Positions 49,226 to 57,928 of a DNA stretch of 64,000 bases are shown here, one piece after another; the stretch's first letter is position 1, and the number at the start of each line of letters is the position of its first letter. The DNA comes from Cohnella rhizoplanae. Its GTDB lineage: Bacteria > Bacillota > Bacilli > Paenibacillales > Paenibacillaceae. The notes beneath the pieces are model-generated. The model searched no databases and had not been told where the DNA came from. It was given only the letters and a program-made list of their open reading frames with translations. The translations under genes and the position numbers were made by a program. The DNA lies in the NCBI RefSeq assembly GCF_948329515.1, contig NZ_CAOJCN010000005.1, positions 124,001 to 188,000 on the forward strand, given 5' to 3'.

Positions 49226-50607
49226 AGCTGCTGCATCAGATCAACCTGGCTTTTGCCGCGCTGCTCGTGCTCGTCTTGGGCATGACGGCGCTGCTCATCC
49301 ATCTGGTACTCATCGATCACTTTATGGTCGAGCAAAAGCAAACGCTGACAGCAGCGGCCTCGAACATCGCGACCCGTCTCCAGCTGCAGGCCGGAACTTT
49401 AGCGAAGCCGTCCGATGCGACGCTGTCGCTCGGATCCGCCGTCGCGCTGCCGACCGGCGTCGAGGCCTACATCTTGGATGCCGACGGCCATATCTTAAGC
49501 GGCGGCGCAGGAACGACTTCACTTACGGCTTCCGTGCAGCAGCTCCCGTCGACCGTCCTGTCGATCGACGGCACGAAGCCCGGGCTGACCCTGTCGAACT
49601 CGCCGATCCGGAGCGGCGGCTATCTCGTCCATACGGACCTGGTACCCCAAGGCATGCTGACGCTGCGCACGCCGATCAGTAAGATCAACGCGATCGAACG
49701 CGCGCTTCTCGGCCGGCTGCTGATCGTACTGGCCGTCGGCGGCGCCGTGGCGCTGCTGCTCAGCCTGCTGATCACGCGCAGGCTCATTCGCCCGCTGATG
49801 AAGCTGCGCAGAGAACTCGCGAAGGTGCAGGAGCGCCAGTTCGCCGACGTCCGGCTCGTCCGGGCCGGCGGCGAGATCGGCGCCGTCGCGCGTACCGTAT
49901 ACGACCTCGCCGGGGAACTGGAACGTTATAGCCGGGTGCAGAAGCAATTTTTCCAGAATGCGTCCCATGAACTCAAGACGCCCCTCATGTCGATCGCAGG
50001 CTATGCCGAAGGCATCCGCGACCGCGTGTTCGAGGGCGAAGGCGCCCGCAGGGGCTTGGACATTATTATCAAGGAAAGCGGGAGGGTGACCAAGCTCGTC
50101 ACGGAGATGACGCTGCTGGCCAAGCTCGACAGCGAAGCGGACATCGTGCAGCCGGCCGCCGTCGGCGTGCGGGAGATGCTCACCGGCGCCGCCGAACGGA
50201 TCAATCCGCTGCTCGCGCCGCGGGGACTATCCCTGGACATCGTCTGTGCCGGGGGCGCAGAGAATGGCGAGCTGACGATTATGGCGGACCCGGACAAAAT
50301 GATGCAAGCGCTGCTCAACGTCGTGTCCAATGCGGCCCGGCATGCCGACAGGCGCATCGTTATCGAGGCCGGCATCGATGATAGCCGTATCGTCATCCGC
50401 GTGCGGGACGACGGACCTGGCTTCCCGGAGACGCTGCTCCCCCATCTCTTCCATCGCTTCGTCAAGGGCAAGGACGGCGAGACCGGCCTCGGACTCGCTA
50501 TCTCCCGCGCGATCGTGGAGCGCTGCGGCGGCTTGATCCGGGCAGGCAATCACGCCTCGGGCGGAGCGGAGATCTCGCTCAGTTTCCCGATGATGACCGC
50601 TGCCTGA
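49222..50607 (+). CDS. Sensor histidine kinase, EnvZ/PhoR type
   Basis: The 461-aa kinase starts at ATG 49222 after GGAGGG, overlapping the regulator stop. TM1 is about 8-32, an extracellular domain about 33-165, TM2 about 170-195, then HAMP, HisKA with SHELKTPLMSIAGYAEGI (phospho-acceptor His) and HATPase with NVVSNAARHA, DDGPGFP and GLGLAISRAIV. It is membrane-bound and phosphorylates the adjacent regulator. The signal is unknown; the divergent secreted protein is a possible target or partner. Confidence 0.92.
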   Translation: MKLLHQINLAFAALLVLVLGMTALLIHLVLIDHFMVEQKQTLTAAASNIATRLQLQAGTLAKPSDATLSLGSAVALPTGVEAYILDADGHILSGGAGTTSLTASVQQLPSTVLSIDGTKPGLTLSNSPIRSGGYLVHTDLVPQGMLTLRTPISKINAIERALLGRLLIVLAVGGAVALLLSLLITRRLIRPLMKLRRELAKVQERQFADVRLVRAGGEIGAVARTVYDLAGELERYSRVQKQFFQNASHELKTPLMSIAGYAEGIRDRVFEGEGARRGLDIIIKESGRVTKLVTEMTLLAKLDSEADIVQPAAVGVREMLTGAAERINPLLAPRGLSLDIVCAGGAENGELTIMADPDKMMQALLNVVSNAARHADRRIVIEAGIDDSRIVIRVRDDGPGFPETLLPHLFHRFVKGKDGETGLGLAISRAIVERCGGLIRAGNHASGGAEISLSFPMMTAA

Positions 50608-50619
50608 GCCTTCTCCTAT

Positions 50620-50675
50620 CAAAAAGGAGCTGTTCCCCGTCGTCTGGACGACTTCGGGAAACAGCTCCTTTGCGA
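50620..50675 (-). terminator. Terminator of the DUF420 gene
   Basis: GGAGCTGTTTCCCG and its near-perfect inverse flank a GTCGTC/GACGAC inner stem. On the minus strand TTTTTGATAG follows, so it ends the DUF420 transcript; the plus-strand side is weaker but may also stop the kinase transcript. Confidence 0.8.
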
Positions 50676-50701
50676 TTGTCGATGATGTGTCGGGACGTCG
50701 C

Positions 50702-51160
50702 TTAAAAAATCGCGTCGATAACAGGCTTGGTATGGCCGCCCGGATAGAGCAGGTAGAGCAGGATGTATACGGTGATGCCGGTAATCGCGGTGATGAACCA
50801 GATCACGGCGGTCACGCGTCCCCAGCGGCGGTGCTTCGCGTATTTCTCCTTGAAGCCGAGCACGAGCGTCGTGATGCCGAATACGGCCGCGACCATCGCC
50901 AGCGTAATGTGGAACAGCAGGAAGATCAGATAAATCGTCTTGAGGTGATCGGGTCCGCCCCACTCGGTATTGCCGACGAATATCGTACGGGATACGTAGA
51001 TGATGAAGAATATGATCGCCGCGATCGCCGCCATGATCATCGTCTTCTTGTGGGCCTCGCGTTTGCCCCGGATAATGAGATTCCAGCCGATCGCCACGAG
51101 AATAGCGCTGATCGCGATGAAACTCGTGCTGATCGTTGGCATAATGGTATAGCTTGACAA
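50702..51160 (-). CDS. ctaM: DUF420 membrane protein, CtaM/YozB-like oxidase assembly factor
   Basis: The 152-aa protein has four predicted helices (about 5-25, 38-58, 75-100, 118-140), and His residues in HLKTIYL and HITLAMV at the places conserved in DUF420. In B. subtilis the YozB/CtaM protein is needed to mature aa3/caa3 oxidase. It lies directly downstream of ctaG and the cta structural genes, which supports that role. The symbol is by analogy. Confidence 0.75.
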   Translation of the reverse strand: MSSYTIMPTISTSFIAISAILVAIGWNLIIRGKREAHKKTMIMAAIAAIIFFIIYVSRTIFVGNTEWGGPDHLKTIYLIFLLFHITLAMVAAVFGITTLVLGFKEKYAKHRRWGRVTAVIWFITAITGITVYILLYLLYPGGHTKPVIDAIF

Positions 51161-51245
51161 GTGGGCTCACCTGCTCCATAAATGTTGGACAACTGCTCCC
51201 ATTGTACCCCGCCTACGCGCTTAGTTCAATTGCGCAGAGGCCACT

Positions 51246-52163
51246 TCACACATTGTTCAAACCGCCGGACGCGGCGTGATCGAACGTCGGATCGTCATCC
51301 TGCGCGCGCTCTCTGCGGTACCACTGCATGAAGACGGTATACAGCGCCGCGATGTTGACGAACTCCTGAAGCAGCTTCATGATGATGCCTCCGAGCTGCT
51401 GGTCGTCGGTCGGCGACATCAGGCTGAAGAATGCGGGCCCGCCCTTGAACTGGGCCAGGAATGCCGACGGATCGCCCGCGATGCAATAACCCATGGCTCT
51501 CGCCCATACGTCGGGATCGCTGTACACGCTGAACAACGGCGTGCTCGCGAATATGATCAGTACGCAGGCCGGCGTGAGCAGCAGGCCGTTCAAGAAAATG
51601 AAGCCTAGCTTGCGCAGGTTCGTCAGCCTGCTCCACTCTGCGACGGGACACATCACATGCCACCAGCTGATCATCGCCGCGCCTAGCATCACGAAGTAAT
51701 AGAATCCGTGGAACACGTAATGGGTCATGATCCAGTCATGATTGGCCGGCATATGGTACACCGAGAACAGCAGGTTGAAGGCGAACAGCCCCAGCAGCGG
51801 ATTCATGAAAAAGCGCAACGGTCTCCAAAACGCACGGGAGAATATGGACCTCCACAGCCATGCCGGCACGCCGTAAATGAGCATCGGCGGTACGATAAAA
51901 TAAGAGATCGCCATCGCCGTCATATGGAACGTAAACATCAGGTGTCCCATCAGGCTGAGCGGTCCGCCTTGCGCCAGATAAAGCAGCACGATCCCCGCGA
52001 TAAACGCCGCTTGCCGCCTTTTTGAGACGGGCTCGCTATTTTCGAACCGTTCCCGCCAGGGTCCCGTGACCAGCGAATATAGGATGATGATCGCGAGCGC
52101 GATGATCATCATGACGGGACTCCATAGGTCGGCGAACGAAAAGTATTCTAATCCCATTCCCAT
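51246..52163 (-). CDS. ctaG: Cytochrome c oxidase assembly factor CtaG (caa3_CtaG)
   Basis: I start at ATG 52163, seven bases after AAAGGAGG, giving 305 aa. It has about seven helices with conserved HMTAMAISYFIVPP, MPANHDWIMTHYVFHG and WWHVMCPV, which carry the probable copper-binding His/Met residues. CtaG of Gram-positives is required for active caa3 oxidase. It is separated from ctaF by a terminator at 52362-52395, so is probably expressed with the DUF420 gene from its own promoter. Confidence 0.9.
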   Translation of the reverse strand: MGMGLEYFSFADLWSPVMMIIALAIIILYSLVTGPWRERFENSEPVSKRRQAAFIAGIVLLYLAQGGPLSLMGHLMFTFHMTAMAISYFIVPPMLIYGVPAWLWRSIFSRAFWRPLRFFMNPLLGLFAFNLLFSVYHMPANHDWIMTHYVFHGFYYFVMLGAAMISWWHVMCPVAEWSRLTNLRKLGFIFLNGLLLTPACVLIIFASTPLFSVYSDPDVWARAMGYCIAGDPSAFLAQFKGGPAFFSLMSPTDDQQLGGIIMKLLQEFVNIAALYTVFMQWYRRERAQDDDPTFDHAASGGLNNV

Positions 52164-52361
52164 CGTAATTCCTCCTTTCATATTTCATGCCATCAACAGT
52201 CGGTCTATCCATGGTTCTATCGGCTATCGAAGCGGACCTACGATCCGTTATTCTCGACATTCACGTCGTCTATCCCCTGAATGACGGGAATAGCGGACCC
52301 TGTGTCCTCAATATCGTGTGATACGCAACTTGCGGCCCCTGCGAACCGCCTCAAATCGTTA

Positions 52362-52395
52362 AAAAGAGAGGCGGCTTGTAGGCCCGCCTCTCTTC
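52362..52395 (-). terminator. Terminator of the ctaCDEF operon
   Basis: On the minus strand GAGAGGCGGG pairs with CCGCCTCTC across CCTACAAG, followed by TTTTTAACG. It is 15-45 nt beyond the ctaF stop codon. Confidence 0.85.
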
Positions 52396-52408
52396 AGTTC
52401 GTGTTCCT

Positions 52409-52729
52409 TTACCACCAAACCCAGTACAGCGCCATGATCACCATCGTGATCACGACGATGATGCCGAAGAGGATGCCCATCGTCGCGAACATGTGTCCGC
52501 GGTCCTTCAAGTGCATCCAGAACGCCAGCTGTACGAAAACCTGCAGCAAAGCCATGGTCACAAGGATGATGTACGTGAACGTCGTATTGATCTCGCCTGC
52601 GGAAACCGCGGCGAAGGCGATGATCGTGAGCGCAAGGGACAGGACAAAAGCGACGACGTGCTTCTGCGGTCCCTCGTGCCGGTGACGTCGCTTGGGTTCA
52701 GAAGCGGCTGCCGAATGGTCGTTGGCCAT
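52409..52729 (-). CDS. ctaF: Cytochrome c oxidase subunit IV
   Basis: The 106-aa membrane protein has three helices after a charged N-terminus, with QVFVQLAFWMHL typical of the CyoD/CtaF family. It is a small accessory subunit of the caa3 oxidase. The gene starts 4 nt after ctaE and closes the structural operon. Confidence 0.9.
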   Translation of the reverse strand: MANDHSAAASEPKRRHRHEGPQKHVVAFVLSLALTIIAFAAVSAGEINTTFTYIILVTMALLQVFVQLAFWMHLKDRGHMFATMGILFGIIVVITMVIMALYWVWW

Positions 52730-52733
52730 GAGG

Positions 52734-53354
52734 TTAACCCACCTTTCCCATCAGGTATACAACGGTGAAGATGAATACCCAGACGACGTCGATAAAGTGC
52801 CAGTAGATGGCGGACACGTAGATCTTCGGAGCGGTGACGACCGTCAGGCCTTTCTTGAAGATCTGGGCGATGAGCAGCCCGATCCAGAGAACGCCGAACG
52901 CGACGTGCGCGCCGTGGAAGCCGACGAGCGTGTAGAACGAGGAGCTGAATGCGCTCGTCGTCAGCTTGTGGCCTTCGGATACGTACGTGTTGAACTCGTA
53001 AATCTCGAGCCCGAGGAATCCCAGGCCAAGCAGAATCGTGATAATCAGCCAGACGATCATCGCTTTGACCTTATGCTGGTGCAGCGCCTGAACCGCGAAT
53101 ACGCTCGCGAGACTGGATACCAGCAGGATCATCGTCGCCGCGAATACCATCGGCAGTTCGAATAGATGGTCGGGCGTCGGACCGTCGAGGGTCTGATGGC
53201 GAAGCGCGATGAAGGCAGCGAAGAGGGTTCCGAACAGAACCGTCTCCGCGCCCAGGAACAACCAGAATCCAAGGATCTTATTACGGCCTTCTAACGTTGC
53301 CTTTTCGGGCTCATGAGGAAGGTGTCCGTCTAAGTGATGGTCGTGTGCGCTCAT
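52734..53354 (-). CDS. ctaE: Cytochrome c oxidase subunit III
   Basis: The 206-aa protein has five helices and the subunit III pattern (LGFWLFLGAETVLFGTLFAAF, the acidic residue of the first helix pair, and FHGAHVAFGVLWI). It stabilises proton pumping of the oxidase in the membrane. Its ATG overlaps the ctaD stop by 4 nt. Confidence 0.93.
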   Translation of the reverse strand: MSAHDHHLDGHLPHEPEKATLEGRNKILGFWLFLGAETVLFGTLFAAFIALRHQTLDGPTPDHLFELPMVFAATMILLVSSLASVFAVQALHQHKVKAMIVWLIITILLGLGFLGLEIYEFNTYVSEGHKLTTSAFSSSFYTLVGFHGAHVAFGVLWIGLLIAQIFKKGLTVVTAPKIYVSAIYWHFIDVVWVFIFTVVYLMGKVG

Positions 53355-55216
53355 GCGTGCACCCCTTTCTCCTGCTCCTCAGGCTCGATATGGAAGCCGT
53401 GATCGTCGAAGACGGAGCGGCAGAACATGCTTCCGAAGGTGACGACGAGCCCTGCGATGGCGACGATCAGATGGTCGTACATAAACCCAAGCGCGGCTGC
53501 GAACAATCCGATGCTCATGATGAGCGGGAGGATCGAAGGCGACGGCATGTGGATCGGTCCGACCGGCTCTGCCGGCGGCATTTCGGTGTTGCCCTTTTGC
53601 TTTTCGTTCCACCATGCGTCATAGGAGCGCACGAGCGGAAGTTGCTTGAAGTTGTACTCCGGCGGCGGCGAAGGGATGGACCATTCGAGCGAGCGGCCGT
53701 CTTCCCACGGATCGTCCGCGACCGGCTTCTTGTTCGCCGCGCTGACGATGACGTTGATGACGAACACGATCGTGCCGATGCCCATCAGGAACGCGCCGAC
53801 GGTGCTCACCGCATTCATCGTGTCGAAGCCTTGGCCCGGCAGATACGTCCATACGCGGCGCGGCATGCCGATCAGGCCCAGGAAGTGCTGGATAAAGAAG
53901 GTCAAGTGGAAGCCCGTGAAGAACGTCCAGAAAGTCAGTTTGCCCAGCTTTTCGTTCAGCACGCGCCCGAACATCTTCGGCCACCAGTAGTGCAGGCCCG
54001 AGAAGATGCCGAAGATCAATCCGCCTACGATGACGTAGTGGAAGTGAGCGACGACGAAGTACGTGTCGTGATACTGGAAGTCGGCAGGCGCGACGGCCAG
54101 CATGACGCCGGTGACGCCGCCCATGACGAACGTCGGGATGAACCCGATCGCGAACAGGCTGGCGGAGGTGAACGAGATCGATCCGCCCCACAGCGTGAAC
54201 AGCCAGTTGAAGATCTTGACCCCCGTCGGCACCGCGATGAGCATCGTCGCGATGGAGAACAGGCCGTTCGCTACCGGGCCGAGGCCGGTCGTGAACATAT
54301 GGTGGGCCCAGACCATGAAGCCCAGGAATGCGATCAGAACGGTCGCGAACACCATCGAGCTGTAGCCGAAGAGACGCTTGCGCGAGAAGGTGCTGACGAC
54401 TTCGGAGATGACACCGAAGGCCGGCAGGATGAGAATGTACACTTCGGGGTGACCGAACACCCAGAAGATGTGTTCCCAGAGTACGGCGTTGCCCCCGTTG
54501 CCCGTCTCGAAGAAGTTGGCCTCGAACAGCCGGTCGAACGTCAGCGCGACGAGACCTACCGTCAGTACCGGGAAGGCGAAGACGATCAAGGCGGAGGTAA
54601 TGAAGATCGTCCATGTGAACATCGGCATGCGCATGAAGGACATGCCCGGCGCCCGCATATTGATGATCGTCGCCATGAAGTTGATGCCGCCAAGCAGCGT
54701 GCCGATACCGGCGATCTGCAGGCCCATCAGGTAATAGTCGACGCCGTGCCCGCCGTTGTACATCGGACCGGCCAGCGGCACGTAAGACGTCCAGCCCGCA
54801 TCCGGAATATCGCCGGCGAACCAGCTGATGTTCAGCAGGACGCCGCCGGCGAAGAAGGTCCAGAAACCGAGCGAGTTCAAGAACGGGAACGCGACGTCGC
54901 GCGCCCCGATCTGCAGCGGGATGACCGCGTTCATGAGCGCGAACAGCATCGGCATCGCCGCCAGGAAGATCATCGTCGTGCCGTGCATCGTAATTAATTG
55001 GTTAAAGGTATCCGCCCCGACGAAATCGTTCATGGGCTTAATCAGTTGAATCCGGATCAGGATCGCCTCAAGGCCGCCGACCAGAAAGAAAAGCCCGCCT
55101 GCGATTAAGTACAGAATCCCTATTTTCTTGTGGTCGACGGTCGTCAGCCAGTCCATCAAGCCCCGATAACGCTTGACCGTATGCGCGTGTGCAGCCAAAG
55201 CCGCGTCCTCCTTCAT
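53351..55216 (-). CDS. ctaD: Cytochrome c oxidase subunit I
   Basis: The 621-aa catalytic subunit has about 13-14 helices and all heme-copper markers: ITMHGTTMIF (low-spin heme His), the His-Tyr pair in GHPEVYILILPAFG, WAHHMFT (CuB ligands) and VVAHFHYVIVGG (heme ligands). It oxidises cytochrome c, reduces O2 to water and pumps protons. Length equals that of Bacillus caa3 subunit I. Start 20 nt after ctaC. Confidence 0.96.
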   Translation of the reverse strand: MKEDAALAAHAHTVKRYRGLMDWLTTVDHKKIGILYLIAGGLFFLVGGLEAILIRIQLIKPMNDFVGADTFNQLITMHGTTMIFLAAMPMLFALMNAVIPLQIGARDVAFPFLNSLGFWTFFAGGVLLNISWFAGDIPDAGWTSYVPLAGPMYNGGHGVDYYLMGLQIAGIGTLLGGINFMATIINMRAPGMSFMRMPMFTWTIFITSALIVFAFPVLTVGLVALTFDRLFEANFFETGNGGNAVLWEHIFWVFGHPEVYILILPAFGVISEVVSTFSRKRLFGYSSMVFATVLIAFLGFMVWAHHMFTTGLGPVANGLFSIATMLIAVPTGVKIFNWLFTLWGGSISFTSASLFAIGFIPTFVMGGVTGVMLAVAPADFQYHDTYFVVAHFHYVIVGGLIFGIFSGLHYWWPKMFGRVLNEKLGKLTFWTFFTGFHLTFFIQHFLGLIGMPRRVWTYLPGQGFDTMNAVSTVGAFLMGIGTIVFVINVIVSAANKKPVADDPWEDGRSLEWSIPSPPPEYNFKQLPLVRSYDAWWNEKQKGNTEMPPAEPVGPIHMPSPSILPLIMSIGLFAAALGFMYDHLIVAIAGLVVTFGSMFCRSVFDDHGFHIEPEEQEKGVHA

Positions 55217-55236
55217 TCCCCGCAGAAGCTAGAGTA

Positions 55237-56310
55237 TTAGTATTCGAGCTTTTGGCCGGCCAGATACTTCGCGATGCCGTCGAGCTCTTCGTCCGAGAGG
55301 CCGGTAGCCGTCGTTCCCTTGCCCGGTCCGTAAGTAACGTTCTGGCTGACGTCCGGCATTTGGTTGCCCGGCTTGATCGTCTGCGCGTGGGCGATCCAGT
55401 CCTTCAGATTCTCTTCGACCGACTTCTCGTCGTTGTAGAGAATGCCGCCGACCGTCAGCCTGCTGCCGATGCCCGTCAGGTTCGGAGCCGCGCTGCCCGC
55501 GTTGGTCTCGCCGATCGCGTGGCAGGACAAGCATTTGCTCTCGAACGCCGCCTTGACGGTCTCGTCGGCCGGCATGGAGACCGGCGCCTTCATGGCCGCG
55601 ACCCACCGGTCGAACGACGCCTGGCTGACCGCCTTCGCCTTGAAGTCCATCAGCGCGTGCGAAGGACCGCAGAGCTCGGCGCACTTGCCTCTGAACACGC
55701 CTTCGTTGGGGAACTCGAGAAACAGCTTGTTCGTCGTGCCGAGACCCGCGTTGGTATCGATCTTGCCTCCGATGGACGGAATCCAGAAGGCGTGCGTCAC
55801 GTCGCCGGACGCCAGCTTGAACTGGATCTTGCGGCCGGTCGGCACGATCAGCTCCTGCGCGGTCTTAATGCCGTATTCCGGATAGTCGAACTCCCACCAG
55901 TACTGGTGCGAAGTGACCGTAACCTGCACGGCCTCCGGATCCTTGGAATAATCCTTGGAGAGGCCGAACACCGTGTTGATCGTCGGCACGCCCAGAATAA
56001 GCAGCAATACGATCGGAATGACGGTCCAGATAATCTCCAGCGTGTGATTCCCTTCGACTTGCTTCGGTATGGAGTTGTCGCCTTTGCGCCGGCGGAAGCG
56101 GATCAGTACGTAGATACAGATCGCAAACACGACGACAACGACAAGCGCCATGATCGAGATCGAGAGCGTCATCAGATCAAATTGTTTTTGCGCGACAGGC
56201 CCCTGCGGACTCAAGGTCGACAGATCGTCCCTGCCGCATGCCGACAGCAAGAGCGCCATGCCGGCCATAAGCGGAAGTAACCGCTTCATTACGCGCCACC
56301 GATTCATCAT
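55237..56310 (-). CDS. ctaC: Cytochrome c oxidase subunit II with fused cytochrome c (caa3 type)
   Basis: The 357-aa product begins with a lipoprotein signal (lipobox LLSAC near 26), two helices, the cupredoxin domain with the CuA site in GKCAELCGPSHALM and a C-terminal cytochrome c domain with the heme motif CLSCH and a distal Met in GNQMPDV. The fused cytochrome marks a caa3-type oxidase. It is the first gene of the operon; promoter and ResD-like sites lie at 56429-56492. Confidence 0.96.
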   Translation of the reverse strand: MMNRWRVMKRLLPLMAGMALLLSACGRDDLSTLSPQGPVAQKQFDLMTLSISIMALVVVVVFAICIYVLIRFRRRKGDNSIPKQVEGNHTLEIIWTVIPIVLLLILGVPTINTVFGLSKDYSKDPEAVQVTVTSHQYWWEFDYPEYGIKTAQELIVPTGRKIQFKLASGDVTHAFWIPSIGGKIDTNAGLGTTNKLFLEFPNEGVFRGKCAELCGPSHALMDFKAKAVSQASFDRWVAAMKAPVSMPADETVKAAFESKCLSCHAIGETNAGSAAPNLTGIGSRLTVGGILYNDEKSVEENLKDWIAHAQTIKPGNQMPDVSQNVTYGPGKGTTATGLSDEELDGIAKYLAGQKLEY

Positions 56311-56428
56311 CCATTCATCCCCACTTTGACATAATCACGGATCGCCTTCTTCTCTGACTGTGGCGGCAGCGACCCATGTGTTGCGCGATGTCGAACTTTG
56401 GTCTCGCACGTACCTAAACCCTCTAATA

Positions 56429-56458
56429 AATATAAAGATTGGTACGACAGTTTGTCAA
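56429..56458 (-). promoter_or_regulatory. Sigma-A promoter of the ctaCDEF operon
   Basis: On the minus strand TTGACA (56458-56453), 18 bp, TATATT (56434-56429). The leader to the ctaC start is about 110 nt. Confidence 0.65.
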
Positions 56459-56459
56459 T

Positions 56460-56492
56460 GTTCACACAACAGTTCACAAATTGTTCTCAAAA
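56460..56492 (-). promoter_or_regulatory. Three phased ResD-like sites upstream of the cta promoter
   Basis: On the minus strand TTTTGAGAAC, TTTGTGAAC and TTGTGTGAAC are spaced 11-12 bp apart and end one base before the -35. They resemble the ResD consensus TTTGTGAAT. ResD control of cta genes is known in B. subtilis; here it is inferred. Confidence 0.5.
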
Positions 56493-56739
56493 CTGTCAAA
56501 AACGTTGCCGCACAAGGGTTTCAAGGCTCAAATTCCTGTTTCGGCTCCCTTGCCGGAGGGCGTTGCAAAGGCTTTCTTGGGCTCCGGGCAGCCGAATGCG
56601 CCCCTCTTCCCGTTGCGATGACCCTTTCCATCAGCTTTTACCATTGGCGGCTGGTTTTATGTACGGAAGGCCGGCATACTTTTGCCGCCCCGGCGAACAC
56701 TAAATCCATCGCATCCAGATTCCCGAGAGGAGCCCGGTT

Positions 56740-57462
56740 ATGAACAAGCGCCAATACGCGGCGGCCATGGTGCTCGCGACCGCGCTGGTGGGGCTGGGCG
56801 GCTGCAATTATAAAGCCCATCATCAGCAGAGCGCGAACGACTACGGCAGCAGAACGTCGAACGATCCGAAAATGTCTGGCATCCGCGCCTACAGCCATGT
56901 CGTGACCGATCCGCGCGCGCACGACAACCGCTATTTCGAATACAGCTCCGCCTTGTCCTACCGCCTGTCCAACGTGCCGGGCGTCGCCAACGCCATCGTC
57001 ATGCTGACGGACAAGAACGCGTACGTCGGCATCTCGACCGACCAGACGGCTACGGGCGTCCGCTCTCACGGCGGAGGCAAGGAATCGAGCGATCAAGACA
57101 ACACCGGCACGACCGAAGGCGTCTATAACATCGACACCGGGAGCAGCTCGTGGGATCTCACGAAGATCGTCACGCCCTATAACTCCTCCCTGACGCACAA
57201 GGACATCTCCGATCTATCCACGGAATTCCGCCAGACGCTGGCGAACGAGGTCCGGAAGATGGCTCCGAACGTGAACGGCGTCCACATCTCCGCCAACATG
57301 GAATACGTGAATCAACTGCTCGGCTATGCCAAGGCTGCTTGGGGCGGACGGCCGCTTGCCCCGCTCACGCCATCCTTCAACAGGTTGGCCAGGTACATGT
57401 TCGCCGCGACCGACGAGGTACCGCTCCCGGTGCCCGAGCCGACTGCCCGGAACGACCGCTAG
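56740..57462 (+). CDS. YhcN/YlaJ family sporulation lipoprotein
   Basis: The 240-aa protein has a lipoprotein signal with LGGCN near 26, a polar linker and the YhcN/YlaJ domain (VVTDPRAHDNRYFEYSSALSYRLSNVPGV, NAIVMLTDKNAYVGI). Such proteins sit in the spore inner membrane. GAGAGGAG precedes the ATG. It is divergent from the cta operon. No sigma-G site as clear as that of the ger operon was found. Confidence 0.9.
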   Translation: MNKRQYAAAMVLATALVGLGGCNYKAHHQQSANDYGSRTSNDPKMSGIRAYSHVVTDPRAHDNRYFEYSSALSYRLSNVPGVANAIVMLTDKNAYVGISTDQTATGVRSHGGGKESSDQDNTGTTEGVYNIDTGSSSWDLTKIVTPYNSSLTHKDISDLSTEFRQTLANEVRKMAPNVNGVHISANMEYVNQLLGYAKAAWGGRPLAPLTPSFNRLARYMFAATDEVPLPVPEPTARNDR

Positions 57463-57525
57463 ATACCGGGAATGTTGCCTAGATACCGACCCATGCAGGT
57501 CAGCATATTTATAGGAAATAAAAAA

Positions 57526-57556
57526 AAGGCCCCCAAGATAACTGCGGGGGCCTTCG
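57526..57556 (+). terminator. Terminator after the spore lipoprotein gene
   Basis: AAGGCCCCC pairs with GGGGGCCTT around AAGATAACTGC, preceded by seven A. The T-run is better on the minus strand (CCTTTTTTT), so it may also end the small gene at 57606. Confidence 0.8.
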
Positions 57557-57605
57557 CTCTGCCGAAAGCAAATGCTCCATCGGGAGCTTCGCGAATGCGC
57601 TGCGC

Positions 57606-57794
57606 TCAGGAGGCGGACGAGTTCAACCTCGTCAGCTCTCGTTCAACGATAACGGTAAGTTCATCTTCATAGCCGCCGGTGATTCTGTATTTTCGGATGT
57701 AATCCTTGACGAACTTGCGCGGATCCTTAGGGCGAAAAATTCTCGTAAGCTCCTGCAAACTTTCCTGAACTTCGTTATGACCGCGCTTTGCCAT
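57606..57794 (-). CDS. Small conserved-looking protein of unknown function
   Basis: A 62-aa frame starts at ATG 57794, eight bases after GGAGGG. The product is charged and helical (HNEVQESLQELTRIF, DPRKFVKDYIRKYRITGGYEDELTVIVERE), with no membrane segment. A good ribosome site, a downstream terminator and codon use like the neighbours support a real gene. Function unknown. Confidence 0.65.
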   Translation of the reverse strand: MAKRGHNEVQESLQELTRIFRPKDPRKFVKDYIRKYRITGGYEDELTVIVERELTRLNSSAS

Positions 57795-57928
57795 GCCATA
57801 ATCCCTCCCGGCGGAAAGTTCCCGCAAGATTCGTACAGAGTTGACGCCCGGCTGCCCTATAGAAGATGTTTACTTTCCGTTCGCCTCATTATACCAGTTC
57901 GGCCAGAGGTTTAACAGAAAAACCGTCT

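Noticed and set aside
53297-54997. Long frame (566 codons) opposite ctaD, and similar long frames opposite other genes (e.g. 9427-10719, 14212-15933, 18213-19931)
   Set aside because: These mirror the codon bias of GC-rich genes on the other strand; products are Arg/His/Val-rich with no domains and the opposite strand holds well-supported genes.
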